Assembly: GCF_015223055.1 (NCBI RefSeq)
Contig: NZ_JADFBX010000003.1
Span: forward strand, 558,001 to 622,000
Direction: 5' to 3'
DNA length: 64,000 nucleotides
Source of the DNA: Pedobacter sp. MC2016-24
GTDB lineage: Bacteria > Bacteroidota > Bacteroidia > Sphingobacteriales > Sphingobacteriaceae
A model generated the notes under the pieces. That model searched no databases, had not been told where the DNA came from, and worked only from the letters and a program-made list of their open reading frames with translations. Position numbers and translations under genes: made by a program. Below are positions 46,000 to 55,898 of this stretch, piece by piece (the first letter of the stretch is position 1; the number at the start of each line of letters is the position of its first letter).

Positions 46000-48374
46000 A
46001 GTTGAATGTGGTGCAACACCTTGCGGTACAATTCGTCGGGTAGGAAGGGTTTGATCACAATATCATCGATGCCGGATTGCTTTACTTTTGAGGTGATCTC
46101 TTCAGGCAAATTGGCGGTTAAAGCGATAATGGGTATGGTAATTCCATTTTCGCGCATTTTGGTTGTAGCTTCGTATCCGTCCATAATCGGCATGTGCAGG
46201 TCCATCAATACCAGTCTGTGTTTTTCAGGATCAATTTTATGCAAAGCTTCTAAACCGTTCATAGCTACATCTATACTCGCTCCCCAGCGTTCCAGATACC
46301 TTTGTGCGACCAGGACATTCATTAAATTGTCCTCTACCAAGAGAATATGAATGCCGCTTAAAGGTTTTTCACTTTCATCAGGAGATTGTTCAACAGGTTT
46401 ATGTGTACTGTCTTTCATGCTTTTTTCAAATACATGAACAAAGAAAAAATTTGAGCCTGTACCCGGCTCACTGATCAGGCATAACGTAGAGCCTTGTAAC
46501 TCAAGTAACTTCTTTGAAATGGCCAGACCAAGTCCTGTCCCCCCAAATCCTCTGGAAGTGGAAGAATCTGCCTGTGTAAACCGGTCAAAAATAACTTTTT
46601 GCTTTTCTTTAGAAATGCCAATACCGGTATCTTTAACCTGGATTGTTAAAGTGATGTTCCTTTCGGTTTCTTCAGTTACGCGGATGTTGACCTGCACCGT
46701 GCCCTGACTCGTGAATTTGATCGCATTGTGAACCAGGTTTGTAATCACCTGGCTGATCCGTGTAGGGTCGCCGATCAACTTTGTTTTAAGTCCGGGATCT
46801 ATTTGTAAATTCAAAACAATGCCTTTGTCATGCGCCGACATCTGCAGTCCTGAAACGATGTTTCTGGCAATGAGACGTATGTCCATTTCAATCTGCTCAA
46901 AAACGATCTTTCCGGCTTCAATCTTATTATAGTCCAGGATATCATTGACAATGGAAAGCAGGTTGTTTGCAGAAAAAAGCATCACATCAAGTTGTTCCTT
47001 CTGATCATTCCTGGGATTGTTTTTTAGCAACAGGTGGCTCATGCCAATCACCGCATTTAAAGGTGTTCTGATTTCGTGACTCATGGTACTCAAAAACTCA
47101 CTTTTTGCTTTAAGGCCCTGTTCCGCTTCTGTCCTGGCCTTTTTCAATCCAAAGGAAACCCGATGGGAGAGGATAAGCGATTGCAGAAAGAAAAAACTAA
47201 CGTAGAAAAAGAAACTGACCAGCTGAAGCTGGGGAATGATTGACCAGTAATGCAATAAGGTAATGGTGAATACGGGCATTAAGGCAAATGAACTCAGCAA
47301 AGTGTAAATTGCCCCAGGTCTTTTCCTGAGGTAGGCAAGGGTATATACATAGGGAACGTAAACAATGCAGAAAAGCATAACCGCAAGAAAAGGGTTGATC
47401 AGCTTGGTAAAGAAAAGTGGGGGTAATACCAGTGCTGCAATGGAAAAAGTAAAACAAAAAAGGGCGATTGCATTGACAATCCTGATGTTACTATCCTGAG
47501 GATACAAGTAACGCGTATAGAGGGCAAACAGCCCGATGCCTAAAAATAAACTCAGGTATTCCAATCTGATGGTGATGTACCAACTCAAATTGGGGACAAT
47601 GGTGTGTAGCACATAATTGTCAATGCCTGCAACACGATAACTGTAGACTAGCGAATAGCAGGCAAAGAAGAGAATTGCCTTGTCCCGGTTTCCCATCAGG
47701 TAAAGGCCAAGAAAAAACAGTCCACCCATAATTAAGCATCCACTAAGCAGCAGGTCAATGGCTTCGGTTTGCTTTCGTTTCAATATGATGTCTTCCTTAT
47801 TTCCAATCCAGAGGGATTTTTTTATCCCACCTTTGCTGTGGCTGAAATTGGAGATTTGCAGCAAGATGTTCAGGGTGTCGGTAATGCGTGGAAGTTCTGC
47901 TGTTCTATACTCCCAATAAGGGACAGAATTTTTTTTATTTGTACCAACTTTGCCATTGTAGGCAACCAGTTGTCCGTTGATGAATAATTTATAGGCCGTA
48001 TATACTTCCGGCATGGCAATGCGCATGGGCTCTTTCGTATCAGGTAGCAAAACCTGTAACTGGTAGGTTGCATAACCGTATGAAGGAAGAGCCTTTCCGT
48101 TGACAGGGTCTGTCCAGCGGCAAGGAAAGTTGACGAGGATCCCTTTGCTTCGGGGAGTTTCACCAGGATTAAACAGCTCATGCCAATAGAAAATCCATTG
48201 GCCGTTTAGGGCTATTTTTTCATCCAGACTTTGTCCGCGCAGATCAATTACCCCATTTATAGCCATAGGAGCCTTACTCTCGGTCAGGCCGAAACTTTGA
48301 CCTGCACTAAGTAGAATCAATAAAATGAGGCAGTATAAGAATTTATTGATTCGCATTAGAAATTGTAGAAACAT
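45996..48374 (-). CDS. Hybrid histidine kinase with 7TM-DISM sensor and receiver domain
   Basis: The 792-residue protein starts with a signal/anchor (Met7 is an alternative start), an extracytoplasmic 7TMR-DISMED2-like sensor at about residues 30-195, and seven membrane helices at about 205-400. Next come HisKA with phospho-acceptor His433 ([16 protein letters not shown]), HATPase (N-box [12 protein letters not shown]-boxes [15 protein letters not shown]) and a C-terminal receiver with Asp725 ([15 protein letters not shown]). There is no DNA-binding output domain, so it must pass phosphate to another protein or act through a phosphorelay. The sensor domain belongs to a class often proposed to bind carbohydrates. 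No partner regulator is adjacent. Confidence 0.93.
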   Translation of the reverse strand: MFLQFLMRINKFLYCLILLILLSAGQSFGLTESKAPMAINGVIDLRGQSLDEKIALNGQWIFYWHELFNPGETPRSKGILVNFPCRWTDPVNGKALPSYGYATYQLQVLLPDTKEPMRIAMPEVYTAYKLFINGQLVAYNGKVGTNKKNSVPYWEYRTAELPRITDTLNILLQISNFSHSKGGIKKSLWIGNKEDIILKRKQTEAIDLLLSGCLIMGGLFFLGLYLMGNRDKAILFFACYSLVYSYRVAGIDNYVLHTIVPNLSWYITIRLEYLSLFLGIGLFALYTRYLYPQDSNIRIVNAIALFCFTFSIAALVLPPLFFTKLINPFLAVMLFCIVYVPYVYTLAYLRKRPGAIYTLLSSFALMPVFTITLLHYWSIIPQLQLVSFFFYVSFFFLQSLILSHRVSFGLKKARTEAEQGLKAKSEFLSTMSHEIRTPLNAVIGMSHLLLKNNPRNDQKEQLDVMLFSANNLLSIVNDILDYNKIEAGKIVFEQIEMDIRLIARNIVSGLQMSAHDKGIVLNLQIDPGLKTKLIGDPTRISQVITNLVHNAIKFTSQGTVQVNIRVTEETERNITLTIQVKDTGIGISKEKQKVIFDRFTQADSSTSRGFGGTGLGLAISKKLLELQGSTLCLISEPGTGSNFFFVHVFEKSMKDSTHKPVEQSPDESEKPLSGIHILLVEDNLMNVLVAQRYLERWGASIDVAMNGLEALHKIDPEKHRLVLMDLHMPIMDGYEATTKMRENGITIPIIALTANLPEEITSKVKQSGIDDIVIKPFLPDELYRKVLHHIQL

Positions 48375-48482
48375 TTGCCTGCAGGAACAACTGGGTTTAT
48401 TTGTATTTTAATTTGGAGCTAAGGTATTGAATTCAAAAGTTAATTCAAATTTAGCTATCTTGGCCATACAATATTTTCCCAT

Positions 48483-49373
48483 ATGTCTAACATCAGTCTG
48501 ATCATTGAAGAAAGAGCTGCCAATATTGGCAATTTTATGGTAGGCCGGCTATTGCCTTTTCGTGAAAAGAGGATGGTAGGGCCCTATATTTTTATCGATC
48601 ACATGGGGCCTGCGGCGTTAAGTGATCATGAGAATATGGATGTTCCACCACATCCCCACATCGGTTTGTCTACCCTGACATATTTATTTGAAGGAGCGAT
48701 CAGGCACCGCGACAGCATTGGCTCAGACCTCGATATTCATCCGGGTGCAGTAAACTGGATGACCGCCGGAAAAGGAATTGTACACTCGGAACGTACACCG
48801 GAATCCCTCAGACATTCTGAGAAAAATCTACATGGTCTGCAAATCTGGGTGGCTTTGCCCCTGGAACATGAACATATGGAACCCTCGTTCCAGCATGTGG
48901 AAGCGAAGGATATTCCACATTGGGAAGATCAGGGTGTCACTTTCCGGCTGATTGCAGGCGAAGCTTTTGGACGCAAATCGCCGGTCGATACTTTTAGTCC
49001 GCAGTTTTTTATAGAAATTAAAAGTACAACTGCACAAACCTTAAATATTGGCGATTCACTTTTTGGTGAATCGGGTATGTATATTTTAGAAGGGAGCGTA
49101 CAGAGTGAGGCGCATGAATTTGGGCCAAAACAGATGCTTGTTGCCAAAGATGCCAGATTATGCACATTTACTATGGCTCAAAATACAACCATTTATATTT
49201 TTGGAGGCGAGCCTTTTCCTGAGGAACGATTCATTTACTGGAATTTTGTAGCCAGTTCACGTGAAATTATTGAAGAAGCCAAAGAAAAATGGCTGAAACA
49301 GGAATTTGACCGCGTACCTGGAGAAACTGAATTTGTACCATTGCCCGAACAAGGCCGAAATATTAAACACTAA
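48483..49373 (+). CDS. Pirin family protein
   Basis: The 296-residue cytoplasmic bicupin carries the pirin N-terminal motifs FIDHMGP, VPPHPHIGLSTLTYLF, GAIRHRDSIGSD, NWMTAGKGIVHSER and LQIWVALP, with His residues for one metal ion. The C-terminal domain (about 170-285) includes MYILEGSV and IYIFGGEPFPEERFIYWNFV. Bacterial pirins have varied roles, including quercetinase-like dioxygenase activity and redox or stress regulation, and the specific function cannot be read from the sequence. A GNAT gene follows 7 bp later, so they are probably co-transcribed. Confidence 0.93.
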   Translation: MSNISLIIEERAANIGNFMVGRLLPFREKRMVGPYIFIDHMGPAALSDHENMDVPPHPHIGLSTLTYLFEGAIRHRDSIGSDLDIHPGAVNWMTAGKGIVHSERTPESLRHSEKNLHGLQIWVALPLEHEHMEPSFQHVEAKDIPHWEDQGVTFRLIAGEAFGRKSPVDTFSPQFFIEIKSTTAQTLNIGDSLFGESGMYILEGSVQSEAHEFGPKQMLVAKDARLCTFTMAQNTTIYIFGGEPFPEERFIYWNFVASSREIIEEAKEKWLKQEFDRVPGETEFVPLPEQGRNIKH

Positions 49374-49380
49374 GCAGCAT

Positions 49381-49662
49381 ATGAACATTGAAAGAATTGA
49401 TGACGGAAAAAAAGGTACCTTTAAGGCTGTCTCAGAAGGTAAAGAAGCCGGGTTGATGACTTACGTCTGGTCTGGACCAGGTAAGTTCATCATTGATCAT
49501 ACAGAAGTTCATAATGACTTCGCAGGACAAGGCGTAGGTAAGCAATTGGTTTTAGAAGCGATTAAATATGCACGGGAGAATAACTTGAAAATTATGCCAC
49601 TTTGTCCATACGCCAAAAGCGTATTTGATAAAAATCCGGATTTACACGACGTCCTGTTTTAG
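49381..49662 (+). CDS. Small GNAT-like N-acetyltransferase (NATD1/YjdJ type)
   Basis: I start it at 49381 (MNIERIDDGKKG), 7 bp after the pirin stop; the longer frame from 49306 would overlap pirin and adds unrelated residues. The 93-residue protein matches the single-domain short acetyltransferase family: TYVWSGPGKFIIDHTEVH, the acetyl-CoA loop FAGQGVGKQLVLEAI, and LKIMPLCPYAKSVFDKNPDL. The family is widespread, cytoplasmic, and of unknown substrate. Its last 21 bp overlap in antisense with the end of the fatty acid hydroxylase gene. Confidence 0.9.
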   Translation: MNIERIDDGKKGTFKAVSEGKEAGLMTYVWSGPGKFIIDHTEVHNDFAGQGVGKQLVLEAIKYARENNLKIMPLCPYAKSVFDKNPDLHDVLF

Positions 49663-50538
49663 CAATTCGCGTTGCATAACTTTTGCAGTTTGCGTGCTGC
49701 CATCGTGGCTCCAGCCAGGAGGATTTAAAAAGTACTTTACCTTATCTTTAAAGGTAGGTGCTTTTTTTGCATCGGCAATCATGGCCTTAAATTCGTGGAA
49801 AATGATGTTTACAGCACCGGTATCTTCAGGCTGTTTGGTTAAGCCATAGGCGATGGTTTCTTCGGCAACCTCTTCCTGAAATGTTCCGAAAATACGATCC
49901 CACAGAATCAATACCATACCCATGTTTTTATCCAGATAACGGAGGTTGCTGGCATGGTGAACCCTATGGTGTGATGGCGTAACAAAAATATATTCAAATA
50001 TAGGGTTTAACTTTCCAATAGCCTGGGTGTGTACCAGGTTGCCATAAATTTGGGTAACGAGGTACGCAAATAAAATGTCAATGGCGCTGAAACCCATAAA
50101 TGCCAGGGGAAGGTAAAAGAAAACGCGGTACAACGGCTCAAATACAGTGGATCTGAATCCTGTTGTCAGGTTGAAATGTTCAGACGAATGGTGTGTAACA
50201 TGCATTGCCCAAAAGAAACGTACATAATGACCGGTGTAATGTAAAAACCAGTATAGGAAATCCTGTGCCAGAATCAATACCAGCCAATACACAAATACAT
50301 TAGAAATGTGAAACAAGCTGTAATGCAGATAAACATAATCCAACAGGAAAAATGTCCCCGCCTTGGTAGCTACATTGATCACAAAAGCGGCGGCCATCAA
50401 GTAAACATTGGTTAAGGTATCACGCCCATGATAGCGTTTCCTGTCATGGGCGTAACTGAAATACATTTCGAATAAGGTAAGCAGTATGACGAAGCCAAAT
50501 AATGCGCCAACGGTTATACTTTTATCAAATTCATTCAT
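49642..50538 (-). CDS. Sterol desaturase/fatty acid hydroxylase superfamily membrane protein
   Basis: The 298-residue protein has about five hydrophobic helices and the three His clusters of the di-iron hydroxylase superfamily: FLHYTGH, HVTHHSSEHFN and SHHRVHHAS. These bind two irons and hydroxylate or desaturate a lipid in the membrane; the lipid is not known. It is downstream of a DUF4249 gene (10 bp) on the same strand. The gene's end overlaps the converging GNAT gene by 21 bp. Confidence 0.9.
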   Translation of the reverse strand: MNEFDKSITVGALFGFVILLTLFEMYFSYAHDRKRYHGRDTLTNVYLMAAAFVINVATKAGTFFLLDYVYLHYSLFHISNVFVYWLVLILAQDFLYWFLHYTGHYVRFFWAMHVTHHSSEHFNLTTGFRSTVFEPLYRVFFYLPLAFMGFSAIDILFAYLVTQIYGNLVHTQAIGKLNPIFEYIFVTPSHHRVHHASNLRYLDKNMGMVLILWDRIFGTFQEEVAEETIAYGLTKQPEDTGAVNIIFHEFKAMIADAKKAPTFKDKVKYFLNPPGWSHDGSTQTAKVMQRELLKQDVV

Positions 50539-50548
50539 GCTTTATTAT

Positions 50549-51346
50549 TTATGGTATGATTATCGTTTTTCTTTGTACGGTATGTGCGCTGAAAAAACCA
50601 AGTGCCCCGCCACTAATGTTACTTAGCGGATCAGTGGGTGCAGCACCATTGTCAGAGCCTGCAGCACCAAAAAGGCTAAATAGATAAGTGTAAACAGGTC
50701 CGTCAACACAATGCATCTCTGCTGTTAACCGATCTCCTTTTTTAAAGTTCAGCGCGCGGTTTTTCGTCTTGTTTTCAAATACCAGGTATTCATTGATTTC
50801 CCTGCCAGTCGTAAATTCATCATTCGTTACGCTGTAGTCCTTTTGAATCTTATCGTTCACATACTGCTGAAACCAATAATAATTTTTAGTCTCAGCCGGA
50901 TCTTTATATTTAACCATTGGCGTTGCACGCGTAGTATCAAAATCTGCAGGCTTCAACGTGAAGTCTAAAAACGGAACCAGTTCAGGCATCGTACTGCTGG
51001 CTTTAAACACCTTCCCATTAATATCTACAGTTAAATTGTAAGTCTGGCCAGGTGTGCCATTTATGGCCGTAGTCTGATAAATGCCTTTACTTATTTCTGT
51101 CAATAAAACAGTATTCCCGTTATTTTCAATTTTTACAATTGCTCCGCCAATTCCATTAAACTGGTTGTCATCACTAAAATCCTTGGTCTCGCTAATGAGT
51201 ACTTTGCAAATCCCAGGTTCATTGGTAATGGTTCCTTCAATTACATATTTAAGAACGTTATCTTTAAGCTTCAGATCAATTGCCTTTTCGCAGGACCACA
51301 ATGCCGAAATCAAGAGCAAAAGTATAAAACGATGTATTATTTTCAT
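50549..51346 (-). CDS. DUF4249-family lipoprotein
   Basis: I start it at 51346 (MKIIHRFILLLLIS), giving a lipoprotein signal ending LWSC (Cys19) and 265 residues; the longer frame from 51427 has 27 extra charged residues. Family features are EKAIDLKLKDNVLKYVIEG, ITNEPGICKVLISETKDFSD, a beta-rich domain with TPGQTYNLTVDINGKVFKA, and the end FFSAHTVQRKTI. DUF4249 genes in Bacteroidota usually follow a TonB-dependent receptor gene with STN or carboxypeptidase-like domains, as here (94 bp upstream). It is probably an outer-membrane partner of that receptor; the ligand is unknown. Confidence 0.88.
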   Translation of the reverse strand: MKIIHRFILLLLISALWSCEKAIDLKLKDNVLKYVIEGTITNEPGICKVLISETKDFSDDNQFNGIGGAIVKIENNGNTVLLTEISKGIYQTTAINGTPGQTYNLTVDINGKVFKASSTMPELVPFLDFTLKPADFDTTRATPMVKYKDPAETKNYYWFQQYVNDKIQKDYSVTNDEFTTGREINEYLVFENKTKNRALNFKKGDRLTAEMHCVDGPVYTYLFSLFGAAGSDNGAAPTDPLSNISGGALGFFSAHTVQRKTIIIP

Positions 51347-51439
51347 AGTATATGTGTGTTTTTTAAGTGGAAATGAGGCTGTCATGACCTTATTACCTTT
51401 TATTTTTAAGTTTTCTATACGCTTCATGATCTCAGGGCC

Positions 51440-54064
51440 TTAAAATTTAAAATTATAGGAAACAGATGGAACGAATCTGAACAAGGTTGTTCTGATCGCT
51501 TCTGTTCTGTTTGGATCGGTTTCTTTATCCCTGAAAGTGATCCGGTAAGCATTTTCCCGGCCATACGCATTGTAAAGGCTGATGTTGAGCTCTGAAGAGA
51601 ACTTTTTAGTTTGTTTTAACAAGCGTGTGGCACCAATGTCAAGACGGTGATAGCTGGGCATACGATCAGCATTGCGCTTGGAATAATTAAAGTAGCTGTG
51701 ACCAAGCATGGTGTATTTTCCGTTAGGTAAGGTAACCGCATTTCCTGTCGAGAATACCCAGTTGGCCGATAATGACCATTTTTTGGTCAGCTGGTACATG
51801 CTCACCAGCGAAATGTCGTGCGTACGGTCTTGTCTGGCATCGTACCATTCTCCGTCATTAATTCCGTCAATTTTTCTTTCAGTTTTGGAAATGGTATAGG
51901 CCAGCCAGCCAGTTAACCTTCCGGTCTTCTTTTTAAGCAAAAATTCTGCACCATATGCTCTGCCCTTACCGTAAAGCAATTGCGTCTCAATCGGTCTGTT
52001 GGTAAAAATATTGGCCCCATTACGGTAATCAATCTGATTGTCCATCGATTTGTAATAGGTTTCTACCGTAACTTCATAGGCATTGCCACCCAGGTTTTTA
52101 TAATAACCCAACGATACCTGGTTACTGCGTTCAGGCTTGATGATATTGGTACTGGCTACCCAACGGTCAGTTGGTGATGAAGAATTTGAATTGGCAATCA
52201 GGTGCAGGTTCTGTGCATTCCTGACATATGAAGTTTTAATGGCAGACGATTCACTCAACTGTATGGAAACCGCAAGTCTCGGCTCAAGGTTAACATAGGT
52301 TTTTACCACTTCTCCTTTTTTATAAGACCTGGTTCCGGTGACATTTCCTGCCCCATCAACGTCAAAATAGTCACCTTCTCCTAAGATGCTGAAGGCAGAA
52401 AGCCGCAAACCATAGGTAACGTTTAATGCATCACTCGCTTTCCAGGTATTGCTGGCATACAAGGCATTTTCCAGCGAAAACCTGCTCTGCAGTTTTTGTG
52501 ATATCAATCCGGAATTTCCGGTTGCGCGTACCTCACCGGGCTTAATGGTATGATAAATTGAATTCAATCCAAAGCTCAGGGTATTTTTGTCATTGACATA
52601 CCACTGTAAATCCTCTTTCAAATTCCAGTCCCTGATTTGCGAGAATAAGGTTAAGGTATTTTCATCACTGTTCGATCTGATCTTATAATTGTAATTGCTG
52701 AAGATGACCGAAGTATTTGAGAAAAGCTTATTGTTGAAAATATGGTTCCATCGAAGTGTAGAGGTCGCATTTCCCCAGTTTATTCCCGATAATTGATCAC
52801 CGCTGATCACATCCTTTCCAAAATAGCCGGAGATGAACAACCTGTCTTTCTCACCCAAATAATAATTCAGCTTGGCATTAACATCATAGAAATAAAGGCT
52901 GGAGTTTTTGGTCGCAGAATCCGGGGAGATCTTTAAAAACATGTCTGCATATGTTCTGCGGGCTGAAATTAGGAAAGAAGATTTGTCTTTTTGTATTGGT
53001 CCTTCCACATTAATCCGGGCAGCAATTAAACCGACACCGCCACTTACACCAAACTTCTGGTTATTTCCGTCGTTCATTTTAACATCCAGGACCGAGGATA
53101 GCGCACCACCATATTGCGCGGGCATACCCGTTTTGTAAAGCGTTACATTTTTAATCGCGTCAGAATTAAAAGTAGAAAAGAAACCCAGTAAGTGGGAGGC
53201 ATTGTAAACAGGAGCCTCGTCCAAAAGGATCATGTTCTGATCTGAGCTACCACCCCTTACAAAGAAGCCCCCGCTGCCTTCACCAGATGTCTTTACGCCT
53301 GGCAACAATTGTAAAGTCTTGATGACATCACGCTCGCCCAGTAATACGGGTACGTTCTTGGTTTCCGCAATGCTCAGGCGTTCCATACCCATTTGCGGGT
53401 TATCTATGTTTCTTTTTGCTGCTGAAGAAGTTATGGTTACTGTTTCGAGCTCATTCTGATCATCTTCAAGGCTTAACGTCAGACTTTTATTCTGATCCAG
53501 ATGGATTTGCACCTGTTGTGATTTTGCGCCAACCGCACTTACCTGTATGGTATATGAACCTTTTGGGAGGCTGAGGGAATAAAAACCATATTCATTACTC
53601 TGGGTTGCTAATTTGCTGTCAAGTACACGGACTGTGGCTGCAATCAGGGTTTCTCCACTGTTTGCAGATTTAATAGTACCACTTAAAGTATATTTTACCT
53701 GGCTTTGTACCGGATTTGCCGCCGGGCCGGCTACCGGCTTTTTTTCCTGTTCAGTTTGCATACGGATGAAAACCTCTTTGTCCAGGGGGCTGTACTGTAG
53801 TGGTAAATTGTTAAAAGTCATTGTCAACACTTCATCAAGGCTCCTGTTCGTGGCATTTACTGAAACCTTATACTGGCTATTTGCCACTTGTTCATTATAC
53901 GTGAATTTAATGCCACTTGCCTTGCTGATCTGGTCAAGTGCCGTTTTAAGGGGGGTGTCTTTAATGTTTATACTTAGCTTTTTTGCCAGTTGATTTTGTG
54001 CCTGCGCCAAAAATTGCATGCATACGGTCAACACAAGCATCACCGCTATTAATTTTTTTTTCAT
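51440..54064 (-). CDS. TonB-dependent receptor with STN signalling domain
   Basis: The 874-residue protein has a signal peptide (ending LAQAQ), an STN domain at about residues 30-105 (LSINIKDTPLKTALDQISKA; VNATNRSLDEVLTMTFNNLP), a carboxypeptidase-D-like domain at about 125-205 (LSGTIKSANSGETLIAATVR), plug (VPVLLGERDVIKTLQLLPGV; GGFFVRGGSSDQNMILLDEA) and a barrel ending FVPSVSYNFKF. STN domains contact a FecR-type anti-sigma protein, which is encoded just upstream together with a sigma factor. This is therefore a signalling transporter. It is shorter than SusC proteins and has no SusD neighbour; the substrate may be a metal chelate, vitamin or small peptide. Confidence 0.94.
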   Translation of the reverse strand: MKKKLIAVMLVLTVCMQFLAQAQNQLAKKLSINIKDTPLKTALDQISKASGIKFTYNEQVANSQYKVSVNATNRSLDEVLTMTFNNLPLQYSPLDKEVFIRMQTEQEKKPVAGPAANPVQSQVKYTLSGTIKSANSGETLIAATVRVLDSKLATQSNEYGFYSLSLPKGSYTIQVSAVGAKSQQVQIHLDQNKSLTLSLEDDQNELETVTITSSAAKRNIDNPQMGMERLSIAETKNVPVLLGERDVIKTLQLLPGVKTSGEGSGGFFVRGGSSDQNMILLDEAPVYNASHLLGFFSTFNSDAIKNVTLYKTGMPAQYGGALSSVLDVKMNDGNNQKFGVSGGVGLIAARINVEGPIQKDKSSFLISARRTYADMFLKISPDSATKNSSLYFYDVNAKLNYYLGEKDRLFISGYFGKDVISGDQLSGINWGNATSTLRWNHIFNNKLFSNTSVIFSNYNYKIRSNSDENTLTLFSQIRDWNLKEDLQWYVNDKNTLSFGLNSIYHTIKPGEVRATGNSGLISQKLQSRFSLENALYASNTWKASDALNVTYGLRLSAFSILGEGDYFDVDGAGNVTGTRSYKKGEVVKTYVNLEPRLAVSIQLSESSAIKTSYVRNAQNLHLIANSNSSSPTDRWVASTNIIKPERSNQVSLGYYKNLGGNAYEVTVETYYKSMDNQIDYRNGANIFTNRPIETQLLYGKGRAYGAEFLLKKKTGRLTGWLAYTISKTERKIDGINDGEWYDARQDRTHDISLVSMYQLTKKWSLSANWVFSTGNAVTLPNGKYTMLGHSYFNYSKRNADRMPSYHRLDIGATRLLKQTKKFSSELNISLYNAYGRENAYRITFRDKETDPNRTEAIRTTLFRFVPSVSYNFKF

Positions 54065-54163
54065 AACTTTATCATTAAATATTAATTGATTTGCCCACAG
54101 TTCTCAAGGCTCGGGCATTTAATTGAATTTACTTGCCGGGTTTTGCGCATCAAAGTCCGGCAT

Positions 54164-55150
54164 TTATTTTAGAATCACATATAGCCCCCCTTGTTTTTCC
54201 CATTTCATTTCCATCACGGTACATAGTTTATTTAAGCTTTGTTCTATTGGATCACTCATGTTGAGGTGGCCATAAAAGTTTTTCTCGGAAATGCCCGTGT
54301 CCAGTTTAATTTTAATGTTGTACTGATTCGACAGGTCACTCACCACTTCTTGAAGCGCTGCTCCTCCGTATTCATATAAACCTAACCGTTTATCCAGAAA
54401 AGCAGCAGCTTGTGGGAAATCTTCCTTAATGATGCGGGAAGTGGTTTTATCAACGATTACACGTTGATTGGCCACAATCGTATCACGCTGTGTGTTGTTT
54501 TGGCCAATTAAGGCCAAGGCTACCTTACCGGTAACCAGGGTAACATTTATGGTGTGTTGTTGTGTATATGCCATCACATTAAAGCTGGTACCAAGAACCG
54601 TAGTGCTTAGCCTGCCGCTTTTAATGGTGAAAGGATGCCTGGCATCATGGGTAACCTCAAAAAAGGCTTCACCAGTTAAACTAACCTGACGCTCCGATTC
54701 TTTAAATTGTGCCGGATAGTCCAGTTTACTGTTCGGGCTTAACCAAACACGGGTACCATCTGGTAGCTGAATCTGCTTGCGCTGGTTTGTTGTGATTGCC
54801 TGTTCATAATTAACTTTGGCCTGGAACAGTTTACCAAAATCTGAACGGTAGAAGTAAATTCCGGAAATGATGATCAACATGGCTGCAATTGCGATCGCTT
54901 TGTAAATTTTAAAGCGGTCAATGTGCTCAGGATTTAATTTAACCTGTTTACTTTCCTGTTTCAGGAATTCCGGGTATAACCCTGACTCTGGGATAGCCTG
55001 GGTCTGATCCCAGGTCGCAGACATTAAACTCAATATTTCTGCATCTTTCTTTTTTCGAAGAAGCCTGAAAAACTGTTCGAGCTCATCCGCAGTACATCTA
55101 TTTTTTAAATAGAGTTGATATAATGTGTTTAATTGTCCGTTATCTTCCAA
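54164..55150 (-). CDS. FecR-family anti-sigma factor
   Basis: The 328-residue inner-membrane protein has a cytoplasmic N-terminal part (about 1-80), one membrane helix (AIAIAAMLIIISGIYFY, about 85-102), the FecR domain at about 115-210 (KQIQLPDGTRVWLSPNSKLD, REVSLTGEAFFEV-like segment, FTIKSGRLSTTVLGTSFNV) and a C-terminal DUF4974 domain (LQEVVSDLSNQYNIKIKLD). It holds the sigma factor encoded 69 bp upstream inactive until the STN receptor encoded downstream binds its ligand. Gene order sigma, FecR, receptor is the classic arrangement. Confidence 0.95.
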   Translation of the reverse strand: MEDNGQLNTLYQLYLKNRCTADELEQFFRLLRKKKDAEILSLMSATWDQTQAIPESGLYPEFLKQESKQVKLNPEHIDRFKIYKAIAIAAMLIIISGIYFYRSDFGKLFQAKVNYEQAITTNQRKQIQLPDGTRVWLSPNSKLDYPAQFKESERQVSLTGEAFFEVTHDARHPFTIKSGRLSTTVLGTSFNVMAYTQQHTINVTLVTGKVALALIGQNNTQRDTIVANQRVIVDKTTSRIIKEDFPQAAAFLDKRLGLYEYGGAALQEVVSDLSNQYNIKIKLDTGISEKNFYGHLNMSDPIEQSLNKLCTVMEMKWEKQGGLYVILK

Positions 55151-55219
55151 AATATACCTCCGGTTTTAAGCTTTTTATGCTGGCCGTTTATATCAATACA
55201 ACTGTGGAAGCAGGGGGGA

Positions 55220-55828
55220 CTAGTTGGAATGAAAATAATTTGAATACGCGATCAAAAAACAGATGATGCTACCATGCTGATTTACATACTGGCGGATAAA
55301 TTTGGTCGCCTCAACCATGTGATTTTTCACCGTATTCTTTGAAATGCCCAATTTCTCTGCAATCTGATCATGTGTCAGTTCCTCATTCCGGCTCAATTCG
55401 TAGATTAGTTTCTTTTGCGGCGGAAGTTTTGAAATCGCCTCATCATAAGTTTTAATCAGTTCCCTTTCCAGTACGTTGTCTTCCGTTGTATTGCGTATGG
55501 TTTCAATATAATTAAAAATTTCCTGCTGAAGCGTCCTTTCCCTGGACGCTTTTTTCAGGTAATTCAACACATGATTGAGGGTGATTTTTTTGATGTAAGC
55601 GTCGAAGTTCAAATCTAAATTGATCTGTTCCCTTTTTTGCCAGATGCGGATAAAAACCTCCTGTACAATCTCTTCTGCCGTTTCCTCTGATTTACACAGA
55701 TTACTTGCATAGGCATACATTTTACTCCGGTACCGATTGTAAATGGCAGCAAAAGCAAGCTGATCGCCCGCCTTGAGTCTCATCAGTAAATTTTCCGGAG
55801 ATGTTTGATTTGATTGATCTGTATGCAT
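55220..55828 (-). CDS. ECF RNA polymerase sigma factor (FecI-like)
   Basis: The 202-residue protein has sigma region 2 at about residues 25-95 (FAAIYNRYRSKMYAYASNLC; EEIVQEVFIRIWQKREQI) and region 4 at about 130-185 (LPPQKKLIYELSRNEELTHD; QIAEKLGISKNTVKNHMVEA). A hydrophobic tail SIICFLIAYSNYFH ends the protein, which is a feature seen in many Bacteroidota ECF factors of this class. It directs transcription of the receptor operon when FecR releases it. An inverted repeat ATGTTAAA/TTTAACAT lies 15 bp upstream of the start codon. Confidence 0.95.
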   Translation of the reverse strand: MHTDQSNQTSPENLLMRLKAGDQLAFAAIYNRYRSKMYAYASNLCKSEETAEEIVQEVFIRIWQKREQINLDLNFDAYIKKITLNHVLNYLKKASRERTLQQEIFNYIETIRNTTEDNVLERELIKTYDEAISKLPPQKKLIYELSRNEELTHDQIAEKLGISKNTVKNHMVEATKFIRQYVNQHGSIICFLIAYSNYFHSN

Positions 55829-55843
55829 CGAATGTTGACCCCA

Positions 55844-55866
55844 ATGTTAAATAATTTTTTTAACAT
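55844..55866. promoter_or_regulatory. Inverted repeat upstream of the ECF sigma gene
   Basis: ATGTTAAA and TTTAACAT are perfect 8-bp arms with a 7-bp AT-rich spacer. The element lies 15 bp before the sigma factor start codon (minus strand), in the region of its promoter or leader, so it could be an operator. The AT-rich content makes chance symmetry possible. Confidence 0.4.
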
Positions 55867-55898
55867 CAGGAAATTCTATGCGGAAGTGCCCCGGTTTT

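Noticed and set aside
53613..53993. 126-residue plus-strand open frame
   Set aside because: Antisense to the STN receptor gene, Ser/Leu-rich without family features.
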